Shown in pieces: positions 1 to 8,557 of a stretch of DNA of 64,000 bases. Position 1 is the first letter of the stretch. Every line of letters begins with the position of its first letter. The notes under the pieces are model-generated. The model made no database searches, was not told the origin of the DNA, and saw only the letters and a program-made list of their open reading frames with translations. Source of the DNA: Acidobacteriota bacterium (GTDB taxonomy: Bacteria > Acidobacteriota > Blastocatellia > Pyrinomonadales > Pyrinomonadaceae); contig QHXQ01000029.1 in NCBI GenBank assembly GCA_003223935.1, positions 1 to 64,000 on the forward strand. Reading direction: 5' to 3'. The translations under genes and the position numbers were made by a program.

Positions 1-823
1 CTTCGGTTTGCGCAAACAACGCGAGCACTTGATCGGCGCTTAAGTTTTCCGTTGCCGTCGGCAGCGTCGCCCATAAGTCGCTGGCTACACCGCCCGCGCG
101 CACGGCGAAGGCGGCGGCGAGAGCAAGGGCCGCATGTGCGATTTTAGTTTGCACTGTCTCAAATTTGGCGAGGTGGGCAAAGACGTGCGGCGTCTGGTTG
201 AGAAAGTCTGCGCTGTGCGTGGCGGAGCGGCGCGCGATCTCAAGTGTGACGTTGAAGACGGAAGTTAAAAGTTCTGCATCGCTCGTCGTCTGCGCGATGG
301 CGGGCGCGCGCGCGAAAGTTTCGATGGCGACCGCAGTGGAGAGTGTCAATTGCCGCGTACAGATTTGAAAGAGTAACGCGCGCGCTGCTTCCGGCACAAC
401 ACGCAACTCGGCGACGCCCGCGTTGAAGAAACTCACGCCCGTCTCTGCGTCGGCCGATGCGAGCCGCCGACCAAGTTCGCCCCACGCGCGCAAGTCGTCC
501 GCCGACAGCACGCGCGCCGCCGCCGGTACAGCGCGCAAAAACGCGCGACTCACGCGCAAGCCGACGCCCGCCAACGCCGCGCTCACTTCCAAAGCAACCC
601 GTGCGCGATCAGCGGGAAGCTGCGACAACTCGCGCGCAAGTGCAGTCAGCGTCCGCCGCTCGCCCTGGCCCGCCGTTGCGCGCAGACGTTCGCGCAAAGC
701 TTCATCGAGCGGCCGCGCCGCGTCGTCAGCATCAGACGCTTGCTCAACGTCAGTCGCTTTTGCTTCCGCATCTGCGTTGTTCGTTGGCGCGTTGTCATGC
801 TCGTCGCGTTCACGCTCGTTCAT
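1..823 (-). CDS. Partial helical protein, possibly NorD/CbbO-like VWA partner (C-terminus outside window)
   Basis: An open frame runs from an ATG at 823 to the window edge without a stop (274 codons). The first 40 residues are acidic and low in complexity; the rest is Ala/Leu/Arg-rich helix of the kind found before the VWA domain of NorD/CbbO-like proteins. No VWA domain is visible because the frame leaves the window. It starts 5 bases after the DinB stop, so it is the last visible gene of a four-gene minus-strand run that begins with a NorQ/CbbQ-type ATPase. Such ATPases normally act with a VWA protein, which is the basis of the suggestion. Coding status is fairly sure; the function is inferred from context. 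Confidence 0.6.
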   Translation of the reverse strand, partial: MNERERDEHDNAPTNNADAEAKATDVEQASDADDAARPLDEALRERLRATAGQGERRTLTALARELSQLPADRARVALEVSAALAGVGLRVSRAFLRAVPAAARVLSADDLRAWGELGRRLASADAETGVSFFNAGVAELRVVPEAARALLFQICTRQLTLSTAVAIETFARAPAIAQTTSDAELLTSVFNVTLEIARRSATHSADFLNQTPHVFAHLAKFETVQTKIAHAALALAAAFAVRAGGVASDLWATLPTATENLSADQVLALFAQTE

Positions 824-828
824 CGGTC

Positions 829-1377
829 TTACTTCGTTTCCGGCTGCGCGGGCAGATGCGTATTGAACTTCTCCGAAGCCCCGCGCGGGATGCTGAGCGA
901 TTGCCACTCGCTCGATCTGAGATGCTTCGCCAGAAAGACGATCTGCCCGATGTGATGCGCGTAGTGCGTGGTCTGCCGGTTGATCGCTTGCAGCACAGTG
1001 TGTGGGATACCGCGAATCATAACCGCGCGCAGCAAATCTTCCGGCTTGAGTGGCTCGACCGCAGCGAAGACCAATTGCCAACCCTCAGCCCACCAACACT
1101 CGACAGTCGCGCGCGTTGCAGGCTCGTGCAGTTCAAACTCTGTATCGCGTCGGCGATCAGGCTTCTCGCCGTCGGTCGTCAGAAAATCAGTCCAACGCGA
1201 GCGCATGTTACCCCACAGGTGTTTGACGATGAGCGCGATGCTGTTCGCCTCAGGGTCGAGCGCGACGAACAACTCCTCGTCGCTCACTTGCGTGATGGCC
1301 TTCTCGCCAAGTTCTTTATAGGTGCGAAAGAGCTTCAGCGCGTCGTCCAAAAAATGTCTGGCCAGTTCATCGCTCAT
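829..1377 (-). CDS. DinB/DUF1572 family protein
   Basis: This 182-residue protein fits the DinB-like four-helix bundle of the DUF1572 type: a KHLWGNMRSRW segment near residue 52 and a C-terminal HYAHHIGQI motif supply the histidines that usually bind a metal in this superfamily. Members include thiol-dependent S-transferases such as bacillithiol transferases, but most DUF1572 proteins have no assigned reaction, and none can be read here. It lies between osmC and the 823 gene, with gaps of 22 and 5 bases, so cotranscription is likely. Start: ATG at 1377; no clear Shine-Dalgarno. Confidence 0.85.
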   Translation of the reverse strand: MSDELARHFLDDALKLFRTYKELGEKAITQVSDEELFVALDPEANSIALIVKHLWGNMRSRWTDFLTTDGEKPDRRRDTEFELHEPATRATVECWWAEGWQLVFAAVEPLKPEDLLRAVMIRGIPHTVLQAINRQTTHYAHHIGQIVFLAKHLRSSEWQSLSIPRGASEKFNTHLPAQPETK

Positions 1378-1399
1378 GTTTTGTTAGTCCTTCGACGCT

Positions 1400-1825
1400 T
1401 CAAGCCTCAAGTCGCGCGTCCATCGTGATCTCGGCCTTCAGCAGACGCGAAATGGGACAACCGGCCTTCGCGTTATTCGCCGCCGTCTCAAACGCCGACT
1501 GCTCCGCGCCCGGAATTCGCGCCGTCACGTCCAAGTGAACTTTAGTGATGGTGAAGCCTGCGTCGGTCTTTTCAAGCGTGACCGTCGCCGTCGTGTTGAT
1601 GCTCTCGGCCGTTAGCCCAGCGCTGCCGAGTTGACCTGAGAGCGCCATCGAGAAACAGCCCGCGTGCGCCGCCGCGATCAACTCTTCGGGGTTCGTGCCC
1701 ACACCATCTTCAAAGCGCGTGCTGAACGAGTATTGCGTATTGTCGAGCACGCCGCTATCGGTCGAGATCGTGCCCTTGCCATCCTTGAGACCGCCTTGCC
1801 ACACAGCGGAAGCTTTACGTTTCAT
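1400..1825 (-). CDS. OsmC family peroxiredoxin
   Basis: This 141-residue cytoplasmic protein belongs to the OsmC/Ohr family of thiol-dependent hydroperoxide reductases. The two redox cysteines are in the expected contexts: Cys57 in [10 protein letters not shown] and Cys123 in AGCPISRLL. The N-terminal [17 protein letters not shown] and [16 protein letters not shown] stretches are typical of the OsmC rather than the Ohr branch. Length matches the family. The ATG at 1825 is preceded by a good ribosome-binding site (cagga, then gaaaccg). It is second in the minus-strand run after the NorQ-like ATPase. Expected role: detoxifying organic peroxides using dihydrolipoyl or low-molecular-weight thiols. 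Confidence 0.92.
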   Translation of the reverse strand: MKRKASAVWQGGLKDGKGTISTDSGVLDNTQYSFSTRFEDGVGTNPEELIAAAHAGCFSMALSGQLGSAGLTAESINTTATVTLEKTDAGFTITKVHLDVTARIPGAEQSAFETAANNAKAGCPISRLLKAEITMDARLEA

Positions 1826-1883
1826 CGGTTTCTCCTGATTGATTTATGTTCGAGCATGATGAATAACGAGTGCATGATTAGCA

Positions 1884-2690
1884 TCAAATCACAGTCGTGA
1901 CGATCTCGCGAATGCTGCGTTGCAGATCGCGGTCGTCGGTGATGGGTGAGCAGAGGGCGACTTCGGCGGCGGCGATGGGGGCGATGCCGCGTGCGATGAG
2001 TTGCGCGGCGTAGATCAAGAGGCGCGTGGAGACGCCTTCTTCGAGACCGTGCCCGCGCAGGTTGCGCACCTTTTGGCCGATGAGCACGAGGTCGCGCGCC
2101 GTCCCTAAGTCAACGCCGCCTTCGCGCGCGACGATCTCGGCTTCGAGTTCGGGCGGCGGATAGTCGAACTCAAGCGCGACGAAGCGTTGGCGCGTGGACT
2201 GCTTCAGGTCTTTGAGGATTGACTGATAGCCGGGATTATAGGAGACGACGAGCATGAAGTCGGGCGGCGCGTCGAGGATCGTGCCGCGCTTCTCAATCGG
2301 CAGCCGCCGCCGATCATCCGTCAACGGATGAATGATCACGACCGTGTCCTTGCGCGCTTCGACCACTTCGTCCAAGTAACAGATCGCGCCGTGCCGCACG
2401 GCGGACGTGAGTGGCCCGTCGTGCCAGATCGTCTCCTCGCCTTCGAGTAAAAATCTCCCGACCAGATCGGTCGCGGATAAATCTTCATGACACGCGACCG
2501 TGATCAGCGGTCGCCCCAGCCGCCACGCCATGTGCTCGACAAACCGCGTCTTGCCGCAGCCCGTCGGCCCCTTCAACATCACAGGCAGCCGCGCCGCATG
2601 CGCCGCCTCGAACAACTCAACCTCGCGTGCGACCGCGAGGTAATAAGGCTCTTCGGCAATGGTGAACTCTTCAATGGCTCGTTCGGGCAT
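1884..2690 (-). CDS. MoxR-type AAA+ ATPase, CbbQ/NirQ/NorQ subfamily
   Basis: A 268-residue AAA+ ATPase. Walker A is GPTGCGKT at residues 41-48 and Walker B is ICYLDEV around 103-109, followed by the sensor-1 region [10 protein letters not shown]. The C-terminal CbbQ_C region ([21 protein letters not shown]) identifies the CbbQ/NorQ branch. These ATPases act with a VWA protein to insert metals into, or remodel, client enzymes such as Rubisco or NO reductase. No client is visible here, and the possible VWA partner is the truncated gene at the window start. The ATG at 2690 lacks a Shine-Dalgarno; a heptad hairpin element begins 5 bases upstream. Confidence 0.9.
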   Translation of the reverse strand: MPERAIEEFTIAEEPYYLAVAREVELFEAAHAARLPVMLKGPTGCGKTRFVEHMAWRLGRPLITVACHEDLSATDLVGRFLLEGEETIWHDGPLTSAVRHGAICYLDEVVEARKDTVVIIHPLTDDRRRLPIEKRGTILDAPPDFMLVVSYNPGYQSILKDLKQSTRQRFVALEFDYPPPELEAEIVAREGGVDLGTARDLVLIGQKVRNLRGHGLEEGVSTRLLIYAAQLIARGIAPIAAAEVALCSPITDDRDLQRSIREIVTTVI

Positions 2691-2695
2691 GGGCT

Positions 2696-2777
2696 AAAGT
2701 CCAATGTCCAAAGTCTAATGTCCTAAGTCCAAAATCAGTCTTTGACGTTGAACATTGGACTTGAGACTTTGGACTGT
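2696..2777. repeat. Heptad hairpin element 1 (AGTCCAA type)
   Basis: The left arm repeats variants of AGTCCAA/ATGTCCA/AAGTCTA at a 7-base period (2696-2738). The right arm (2748-2777) is its reverse complement with a few mismatches over about 28 bases. It sits directly upstream of the NorQ-like start codon, where a ribosome-binding site would be expected. Elements at 50839 and 53787 use the same heptamer. Confidence 0.85.
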
Positions 2778-2893
2778 TCCGGCCGGCTGACGATTCGCGC
2801 CGTTTCAGGTATCCTTAACTGTTATTTGTCGCGCAGATTTTTCATCCGTGTCGGCATCTTAGCATTCGCCGCGAAAGGGCGGCAAACGAAGGA

Positions 2894-2968
2894 TAAGTTC
2901 AAGGTTTCAAGTTGCACGTTCAAAGTCTGCGCCTTAAACCTTGAACCTGAAACATTGAACTTGGAACT
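2894..2968. repeat. Heptad hairpin element 2 (AAGTTCA type)
   Basis: Left arm 2894-2926 and right arm 2932-2968 are imperfect reverse complements built from 7-base variants of AAGTTCA/AGGTTTC. The right arm ends on the base before the mnmA ATG at 2969, leaving no room for a normal leader. Confidence 0.8.
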
Positions 2969-4087
2969 ATGAAGATCGCAGTAGCCATGAGCGGCGGCGT
3001 TGATTCTTCGGCGGCGGCGGCGCTGTTGCAGGAGGCCGGGCATAAACTGGTCGGCTTCACGATGCAGTTGTGGAATCAACGACGGGGCTTGAGCGTGGAC
3101 GAACACGGCGAGCCTCTGCCGTCGCGTTGTTGTTCGCTCGATGATGTGTACGATGCGCGGCGCGTGGCGACGGAGTTGGGCTTTCCGTTCTACGTGTTGA
3201 ATCTTGAGCGCGAGTTTGAGCGCGATGTGGTCGAGCCGTTCGTCGCGAGTTATCTGGCGGGCGAGACGCCGATCCCGTGTGTGGCGTGCAATAGTCGTCT
3301 GAAGTTCGCGGCGCTTGACAGAATGGCGCAGAGCTTGGGCTGTGAGAAGGTGGCGACGGGCCACTACGCGCGCGTCGAGTTTGATCAAGAGACGAACCGC
3401 TATCGCTTGCTGCGCGGGCGCGACGCGCGCAAGGATCAGTCATATTTTTTATGGGAACTGACTCCGGATCAGTTATCGCGCTCACTCTTTCCGCTCGGTG
3501 AATTGGCCAAGACGGACGCGCGTGCGGCGGCACGGCGACATGAGTTGCCCGTCGCCGACAAGGCCGAGTCGCAGGAGATTTGCTTTGTGCCCGACGGCGA
3601 TTACGCGGGCTTCATTGATCGCTATCTCGATGCGGAAAACAGACAAGAGAGCGCGCCGCCGCCGGGCGAGATTGTCAACACGCGCGGCGAAGTGTTGGGC
3701 GAGCATACAGGCATACATCATTACACAGTCGGGCAGCGACGCGGTTTGCGGCTCGCGCACGAACGCCCGCTCTACGTCGTGCAGATTGATGCGCGGCGCA
3801 ATCGCGTGGTCGTGGGCGAAGGCGATGAGTTGTTGAGTCGAGAGTTCATGGCGGCGGGCGTCAACTGGATCGCCTTCGATAATCCACAAGGGGCCGTGCG
3901 TGCCGACGTGCGCGTGCGCTATCGCCACGAGGCTGCGCCCGCGACGATTGAGCCGCGCGCAGACCGGCGTGTGCGCGTCCGCTTCGACGAACCGCAACGC
4001 GCCATCACGCCCGGTCAAGCGACCGTCTTCTATCGCGGCGACGAAGTTTTGGGCGGCGGCTGGATTGTGAAGGACTGCGACCGTTGA
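2969..4087 (+). CDS. mnmA: tRNA-specific 2-thiouridylase MnmA
   Basis: MnmA thiolates U34 of the tRNAs for Lys, Glu and Gln (s2U34), using ATP and sulfur relayed to it as persulfide. The 372-residue protein has the PP-loop SGGVDSS at residues 8-14, the catalytic Cys104 in IPCVACN, and the second catalytic Cys205 in [12 protein letters not shown]. The [12 protein letters not shown] segment and the C-terminal beta-barrel complete a full-length family member. A small insertion with two cysteines (SRCC, 52-55) lies after the PP-loop domain. The ATG at 2969 abuts a heptad hairpin and has no strong Shine-Dalgarno. It is monocistronic; the subtilase follows 283 bases later. Confidence 0.96.
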   Translation: MKIAVAMSGGVDSSAAAALLQEAGHKLVGFTMQLWNQRRGLSVDEHGEPLPSRCCSLDDVYDARRVATELGFPFYVLNLEREFERDVVEPFVASYLAGETPIPCVACNSRLKFAALDRMAQSLGCEKVATGHYARVEFDQETNRYRLLRGRDARKDQSYFLWELTPDQLSRSLFPLGELAKTDARAAARRHELPVADKAESQEICFVPDGDYAGFIDRYLDAENRQESAPPPGEIVNTRGEVLGEHTGIHHYTVGQRRGLRLAHERPLYVVQIDARRNRVVVGEGDELLSREFMAAGVNWIAFDNPQGAVRADVRVRYRHEAAPATIEPRADRRVRVRFDEPQRAITPGQATVFYRGDEVLGGGWIVKDCDR

Positions 4088-4157
4088 GCACCAACCAAGC
4101 AATACTGGAGCACGTTTAGAGCTTACCGCGCTACCTCACGTAAGATGAAACTTATTC

Positions 4158-4188
4158 GTCAAACTGATGACTCAGCCATCAGTTTGAC
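4158..4188. terminator. Perfect 12-bp hairpin 70 bases after mnmA
   Basis: Bases 4158-4169 and 4177-4188 are exact reverse complements (GTCAAACTGATG and partner) around a 7-base loop. No T-run follows on either strand, so it may be a weak terminator or a protein-binding palindrome. The rest of the 283-base gap (4088-4370) shows nothing else I recognise. Confidence 0.4.
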
Positions 4189-4370
4189 CGCTCAGGGAAG
4201 CCGCATGGACAGCCTCGAACATTGCCTGCCAAGATTAACTCTAATCATTTCAGCAACTGTCTAGCTCAGAGCACGAATGGCATTGATGTTGCTCTAGTGT
4301 TTGCTGCGGATACGCATCGCGACCTCGCGTGATGCCAGTTCCAACCCCAAACTTGTTACGTTGAGGTTCG

Positions 4371-6368
4371 ATGAAGATGAAAACCCCTAAACGCTTTACA
4401 CTTGCCACACGGCTCATTGCCTTCTCTCTTACCTTTGTCCTCTGCTTTGGCATTATGATCAGTGATCTTGCCAAAGCAGCGACAGGTAACGGCGGTGGTC
4501 AAGCCGGTCAAGGTAGAGCCAAAAAGCTGTCCAGTGATCTGGACGCGCGCGCCAGCGATGAACTGGTCAAAGTTATTCTGCAACTGAATAACAAGCCGAG
4601 CGGCCAATTGAACGCGCTGCTGAATCGCAACGGCGTACACGTGCGCGCCAGCTTTCGCAACCTCAACATGCAGGTTGTGGAATTGCCCGCGAGCTTGGCG
4701 CAGACGTTGGCCGACTTCGATGAGGTCGAGTACGTCTCGATTGACCGGCCGACGATGGCCAACGGCCACGTTTCAGCCACAACTGGCGCAGACGCAGTGC
4801 GTAATCAAACGATTACCACCGTGTCCCCTCTCGGTTTGCCGTCAACCAAAAGTATTACGCTCGACGGCACCGGGATCGGCGTTGCTATCTTGGATTCAGG
4901 CATTGACCCGACGCATAAGTCTTTTCTCGGTGCGAACGATCAGACGCGCATTGTTTTCAGCAAGGACTACACGGGCGAGAACCGCACGGACGACCCTTAC
5001 GGGCACGGCACGCACGTCGCCTCCCTTGCCGCCGGTAACGGGCGCATCTCAAACGGCGCGTACATCGGTATCGCGCCCAACGCCAGCATCATCAACCTGC
5101 GCGTCTTGAACGCGCAAGGGCAAGGCTCCACGTCCGCAGTATTGAGCGCACTTGATTGGCTGTTGACCAATCGCGCGACCTACAACATTCGGGTTGCCAA
5201 TCTGAGCTTAGGGATGCCGGCGGTTGACTCGTACAAGAACGATCCGGTGTGCAAGGCCGTGCGGCAGTTGGTTAATGCCGGCGTCGTCGTCACGGTCGCG
5301 GCCGGCAATAACGGCAAGAATTCCGCCGGGCAAAAAGTCTATGGCTCGATCCATTCGCCGGGCGACGAGCCTTCGGCCATTACGGTCGGTGCGGCCAACA
5401 CCTTCGGCACGAATGCGCGCAACGATGATGGCGTCACAACTTATAGTTCGCGCGGGCCGACACGTGGCGCGTGGACGGACGCTGCGGGCGTCAAACACTA
5501 CGATAACCTGATCAAGCCTGATCTGGTCGCGCCCGGCAATAAGCTGCTCTACGCCGAGGCGGAGAATAATCTGCTAGTCGCGCAGAATCCGTGGCTGGAC
5601 GGCGGCGTAAGCCCCGTTGACAACCGTAAGATGATGTACCTCAACGGCACTTCGATGGCCGCTCCTTGCGTGGCCGGAGCCGCAACGCTCTTGCTTCAGC
5701 TTAACCCGAAACTGACGCCGAACATGGTCAAGATGATCTTGATGTACACGGCCCAGCCGCTCTCAGGCTACAACATGTTCGAGCAAGGCGCGGGCGAGTT
5801 GAACATCGAAGGCGCGGTCCGGTTGGCGAAACTCATGCGCACCGACTTGTTGAGCACGACGCTGTTGGGTGCGCCGTTGTTAACCACACAGACGCTGCCC
5901 GCGCAGCAGACAACCGTCGCGGGCAATACCTTCAAGTGGTCGGGCGGCATTATCCTGAACCAGAATTATGCGCAGGGCACAGCGCTCATCACAAACTACC
6001 AGAAAATCTACGGTCAAGGGGTCTTGATGGGTGACGGCGTGCTGATGGGCGATGGCGTGCTCATAGGCGATTCAACGATGCTATCGAGCGGCGTATTGAT
6101 GGGCGATAACATCATCACCAGCAACGGCATTACGATCAGTGAGGGCGCGGTCTTTTGTAACTCAGGCGTGCTCATAGGCGACGGCGTGCTCATAGGCGAC
6201 GGCGTGCTTATAGGCGACGGCGTGCTGATAGGTGATGGCGTTTTAATCGGCGACGGCGTCCTGATGGGCGATGCATACGTGCTGGCGCAATCCGCAGCGG
6301 CCAATGGCGATAATACTTCAGGCATGGACGCACCGTTTGACAATGGTGTGGACTATCTAGGCTACTGA
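4371..6368 (+). CDS. Secreted S8 subtilisin-like protease with C-terminal GVLIGD repeat
   Basis: This 665-residue exported serine protease has a signal peptide at 1-36 (cut near AKA-AT), an I9-type propeptide at about 62-130 and a subtilase domain. The triad is Asp175 (VAILDSGID), His215 (YGHGTHVAS) and Ser428 (NGTSMAAP), with oxyanion Asn313 (AAGNNG). After the catalytic domain, residues 549-634 are a run of GVL(M/I)GD hexapeptides, interrupted once, that would fit a left-handed beta-helix. The last 30 residues contain no recognisable sorting signal. It is probably secreted or surface-bound and self-processed. The start is the ATG at 4371, which gives an intact signal peptide; no convincing Shine-Dalgarno is seen. 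Confidence 0.95.
   Translation: MKMKTPKRFTLATRLIAFSLTFVLCFGIMISDLAKAATGNGGGQAGQGRAKKLSSDLDARASDELVKVILQLNNKPSGQLNALLNRNGVHVRASFRNLNMQVVELPASLAQTLADFDEVEYVSIDRPTMANGHVSATTGADAVRNQTITTVSPLGLPSTKSITLDGTGIGVAILDSGIDPTHKSFLGANDQTRIVFSKDYTGENRTDDPYGHGTHVASLAAGNGRISNGAYIGIAPNASIINLRVLNAQGQGSTSAVLSALDWLLTNRATYNIRVANLSLGMPAVDSYKNDPVCKAVRQLVNAGVVVTVAAGNNGKNSAGQKVYGSIHSPGDEPSAITVGAANTFGTNARNDDGVTTYSSRGPTRGAWTDAAGVKHYDNLIKPDLVAPGNKLLYAEAENNLLVAQNPWLDGGVSPVDNRKMMYLNGTSMAAPCVAGAATLLLQLNPKLTPNMVKMILMYTAQPLSGYNMFEQGAGELNIEGAVRLAKLMRTDLLSTTLLGAPLLTTQTLPAQQTTVAGNTFKWSGGIILNQNYAQGTALITNYQKIYGQGVLMGDGVLMGDGVLIGDSTMLSSGVLMGDNIITSNGITISEGAVFCNSGVLIGDGVLIGDGVLIGDGVLIGDGVLIGDGVLMGDAYVLAQSAAANGDNTSGMDAPFDNGVDYLGY
6015..6272 (+). 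repeat. 18-bp coding repeat for GVL(I/M)GD hexapeptides
   Basis: The 3' part of the subtilase gene contains about ten copies of an 18-base unit encoding G-V-L-I/M-G-D, in two blocks (6015-6068 and about 6167-6272) separated by a degenerate stretch. The second block is more uniform at the DNA level, which suggests recent expansion by slippage or recombination. Confidence 0.9.
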
Positions 6369-6385
6369 AACGGAGGTACCTCGCC

Positions 6386-7345
6386 ATGACTTACGCACAA
6401 GTAACCCCCAACACTACCGCCCTGCTGAGGAGAAACGCCATGCTCGCCACCTCGTTAACACAAACCGCCGCACTGCCGCAGCCGCGCTGGCAAGCGAACG
6501 GTGCTCTGACCGTGCAACCGCTCACCGCGACCGACGAAACAGAAGTGCTTGAATTCCTAGCCGCCCGTCCGCTCCACACAGTTATACTGGTCGGCTTCAT
6601 CCGCGACAACGGGCTTGAGAGTCCGCTGAATCGCGGCAGGTTCTACGGTTGCCGCAACACAGCAGGCGAACTCGAAGGTGTCGCGCTCATCGGGCACGCA
6701 ACTCTATTTGAGACGCGCACTGAAGACGCGCTGACCGCCTTCGCTCAAGTGGCGCAGACGTGCCAACACACACACATGCTGCTCGGCGAACAGGAGAAGG
6801 TCGAACAGTTCTGGGCCGAATACGCAACGGGCGGCCAGCCCGCGCGCCTCGTCTGCCGCGAACTATTGTTTGAGCAACGCTGGCCCGTCGCCGTGCGCGA
6901 AGCCGTGCCGGGACTGCGTTTGGCTACGCAGGCTGACCTTGAACTGGTCGCGCCAGTACAAGCTGAGTTGGCTTATGAAGAGAGCGGCGTCAATCCTTTG
7001 GAGAGAGACCCGGAAGGTTTTCGCAGACGTTGCGCGCGCCGGATCGAACAAGGGCGCGTCTGGGTCTGGGTCGAACATGGGCGGCTCATCTTCAAGGCCG
7101 ACATCATCTCCGAGACTGAAGAGGTGACCTACCTTGAAGGCATCTGGGTGAATCCGCAAGATCGTGGACAGGGTTTTGGTTTGCGCTGCATGGCCCAACT
7201 CGGCCGCACTCTGCTGCAAGAGACGAAAGCGCTCTCCATCCTCGTCAACGAACGAAACGCCGACGCCCACCACCTCTATCGCCACGCCGGTTTCAAATTG
7301 CGCGGTTGCTACGACACAATCTTCCTGCAAAACGGCGACAATTGA
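6386..7345 (+). CDS. GNAT family N-acetyltransferase with N-terminal DUF4081-like domain
   Basis: A 319-residue cytoplasmic protein with two acetyltransferase-like halves. The N-terminal half (about 25-160) resembles the DUF4081 region that precedes GNAT domains. The C-terminal half carries the acetyl-CoA loop DRGQGFGLRCMAQLG near residue 258 and the late NERNADAHHLYRHAGFKLRG motif. The substrate is unknown. The ATG at 6386 has a good ribosome-binding site (cggagg at 6370-6375); a second ATG at 6440 is also possible. It lies 17 bases after the subtilase stop, so the two are probably cotranscribed, and a strong terminator follows at 7381. Confidence 0.88.
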   Translation: MTYAQVTPNTTALLRRNAMLATSLTQTAALPQPRWQANGALTVQPLTATDETEVLEFLAARPLHTVILVGFIRDNGLESPLNRGRFYGCRNTAGELEGVALIGHATLFETRTEDALTAFAQVAQTCQHTHMLLGEQEKVEQFWAEYATGGQPARLVCRELLFEQRWPVAVREAVPGLRLATQADLELVAPVQAELAYEESGVNPLERDPEGFRRRCARRIEQGRVWVWVEHGRLIFKADIISETEEVTYLEGIWVNPQDRGQGFGLRCMAQLGRTLLQETKALSILVNERNADAHHLYRHAGFKLRGCYDTIFLQNGDN

Positions 7346-7380
7346 TCAGCGCGCGCCACCCGTTCGCGCCACAAGTAAAA

Positions 7381-7425
7381 AAACCGACCGGTGCCTCCCG
7401 CATGGAGATCGCGCCGGTCGGTTTT
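7381..7425 (+). terminator. Rho-independent terminator after the GNAT gene
   Basis: AAACCGACCGG (7381-7391) pairs with CCGGTCGGTTTT (7414-7425) around a 22-base loop, followed by a short T-rich end. It closes the subtilase-GNAT unit. The remaining 7426-7620 is GC-rich and shows no gene. Confidence 0.8.
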
Positions 7426-7620
7426 CGTCACTAGCCCGTCTGGCAAACGCAAGGCTTACGTGCGCCGCGCGGAGGTGTTACGGCGGCAGCCCCCACGTGC
7501 CAACCGCGCAGCCAAGTCGTCGTCGCTGTGTGATAGATATGCCTATGATGCAGGCCGATGCGCTGCCAGCTTGACGGCTGCCCTAGGCCCCTCTAGCGGC
7601 GTCCCCTATCGGCCAACCAA

Positions 7621-8055
7621 TTAATGTGGCGACCCAAGCTTGCGCAAATACTCCTTGTACCGACTGAAATCATCGTCACTGATGTACGTGATCTTCGCGC
7701 CGATGAAATACCCCTGTTCCTTATCATGCTCACCTAGTTGATAACTGCGCACGGGGACGACATGAATCTCGAGCCTTCGGGTCGGTAAATCGAGCATGAG
7801 CCGTAAGGTAGCATTTCCCTCATTGAGATAGCCCGTACCGATCCTGAGCGAGGGCACGATGAGTGCGATGCCACTTTCGCTCAGGTCGCGCGTGTGGCCG
7901 ACAAGGGGTTGCATCGGCCCAACACCGCCGTTGCTCGGCTTCTCCTCAAGCAGCGAGATGCTAAAAAAGAGGCGCGCGCCAAAGCGCGCCGCCCGCCGCC
8001 GGTCGCTAACGGCACCGCGTAAGCGGCCAAGAAGAGTGCGAATGAAATTTTGCAT
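7621..8055 (-). CDS. PilZ-domain protein
   Basis: A 144-residue soluble protein with the two PilZ signatures that bind cyclic di-GMP: an arginine motif RRAAR around 19-23 and DLSESGI around 57-63. A beta-barrel with hydrophobic strands follows. There is no additional output domain, so it is a stand-alone c-di-GMP receptor; its partner cannot be read from the sequence. The ATG at 8055 has an upstream gggga ribosome-binding site. It is divergent from the sigma-54 activator across 502 bases and may belong to the same signalling island. Confidence 0.85.
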   Translation of the reverse strand: MQNFIRTLLGRLRGAVSDRRRAARFGARLFFSISLLEEKPSNGGVGPMQPLVGHTRDLSESGIALIVPSLRIGTGYLNEGNATLRLMLDLPTRRLEIHVVPVRSYQLGEHDKEQGYFIGAKITYISDDDFSRYKEYLRKLGSPH

Positions 8056-8557
8056 ATCTTTCCCCGCGCGCTGTACTTACCCCTTCTTACTTAAGTTTTA
8101 CCAAAGATACATGATTGCCGGAAAGGCATGAAAAGTAAGGGGAATTTACAAAACCCGCGAGGCTATCCTGTAACTCAACTTATATAAATCTCAATAAACT
8201 CACATGCCCAGTCAAGCATACATATTAAGGTAGATCATGGAGGTGTAAACTTTTTACTATCCCCCCAATAGACTTTTTAGTAGAATTATCGAAGAGGTTG
8301 GCCTGCCGCAACAGCCCCTCAACGTCAGCCAGCCTATCTCCACATGTTCTTGCCCGCGCGCTTTTACTTGATTTCCGCGACACCTGAATAGACGGATTCA
8401 GATTCAAGGTGCGAGATTTATCGTTCGCCGCAAACACCTTAACTCAAGCGGCCGGTCAATAACAGAGTTCCGTCAGACAATTTAGAGAGCTTTCTTAGCT
8501 CGCCTTACGTTTCCGTATGCGTTCCTAATAATGATTAAAGGAGTAAATTTTTTAGCG
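8056..8557. other. AT-richer divergent intergenic region
   Basis: This 502-base gap separates the PilZ gene and the sigma-54 activator gene and is clearly AT-richer than its surroundings, consistent with divergent promoters. A possible half operator (GACAATTT near 8478) resembles the palindromes at 9962 and 13444. A 70-codon minus-strand frame (8225-8437) has no supporting signal, and I do not call it. Confidence 0.5.

Noticed and set aside
457-1428. A 323-codon plus-strand open frame
   Set aside because: It overlaps the DinB gene and the truncated minus-strand gene in antisense, is Arg/Pro-rich like other GC shadows and has no ribosome-binding site.
2696-2968. REP/BIME elements or an insertion sequence
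   Set aside because: The elements have no common core sequence and no transposase or RAYT gene occurs in the window; the 7-base period is not a REP property.
8225-8437. A 70-codon minus-strand frame in the PilZ-activator gap
   Set aside because: It has no ribosome-binding site, is in AT-richer sequence and shows no family likeness.
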